Shown here in pieces: positions 63,813 to 64,000 of a stretch of 64,000 nucleotides of DNA (positions are counted from its first letter, which is position 1; every line of letters starts with the position of its first letter). Position numbers and translations under genes: made by a program. The notes beneath the pieces were generated by a model. It searched no databases. It had not been told where the DNA came from and saw nothing but the letters and a program-made list of their open reading frames with translations. The stretch lies in contig NC_088324.1 of NCBI RefSeq assembly GCF_910592395.1, positions 7,838,953 to 7,902,952 of the forward strand. Direction: 5' to 3'. The stretch comes from Lineus longissimus (taxonomy: Eukaryota > Nemertea > Pilidiophora > Heteronemertea > Lineidae).

Positions 63813-64000
63813 GTAAGTTAGGATTGGCTGTTTCCCTTCAAAAGTTGTTGGTCGTATTATCCTTGCGTAAATTTCATTTCATTTTGAGTGATATTTGTTG
63901 TCATTTCGAGTACTACAGTCCAGATCACAATTGACATCTGTGGTGCGTGCTACCCAGCACTTAAGTTGTGGGCAAGTGATGCATCATATGCAGGCAAACT

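Overview
This is a metazoan nuclear genomic window. It has GT-AG (and two GC-AG) introns, tRNA-derived SINEs, miniature inverted-repeat elements, minisatellites and a very large multi-exon gene. The gene content and repeat load suggest a marine invertebrate (lophotrochozoan or invertebrate deuterostome), but I cannot name the species from sequence alone.

The dominant gene is a hemicentin (HMCN1/2-type, fibulin-6 family) on the + strand. It starts at 19583 and runs off the right edge. I resolved 28 coding exons (19583-63812; 6,661 coding nt; about 2,220 residues). They encode a signal peptide, a von Willebrand A domain with a MIDAS-type DxTGS motif, the conserved hemicentin linker region, and the first 19 I-set Ig domains. 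The C-terminal part expected of the family (more Ig domains, possibly TSP1, the G2F/nidogen-like domain and EGF modules) would lie beyond the window. Every splice junction keeps the reading frame. Ig domains 1, 2, 4 and 5 are split over two exons. Later Ig domains are single phase 1-1 exons, except exon 22, which carries two Ig domains.

Left flank, 1-7.85 kb: about five copies of a ~1.6-kb tandem repeat with a dimeric higher-order period of ~3.23 kb and a well-conserved 96-codon open frame. 7.85-8.4 kb: degenerate satellite plus a ~115-125-bp tandem repeat that recurs at 12.3 kb. 8.6-15.4 kb: splice-site-bounded, coding-like fragments on the minus strand that look like a decayed multi-exon gene I do not recognise. 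One exon is duplicated, and another is split by a 439-bp inverted-repeat element. 15.5-19.5 kb: no gene I can support, only small repeats.

The introns are a catalogue of repeats: a pogo-like (TA target, CAGTAGAACC ends) MITE family with 12 or more copies, at least two TTAA-flanked MITE families, two tRNA-derived SINE families (one nested in the other), non-LTR retrotransposon tails, minisatellites of 22, 33, 35, 47, 85 and 147 bp, and several long perfect-looking hairpins, including three in a row in intron 16.

I found no separate second functional gene, no rRNA, no functional tRNA gene and no CRISPR array.
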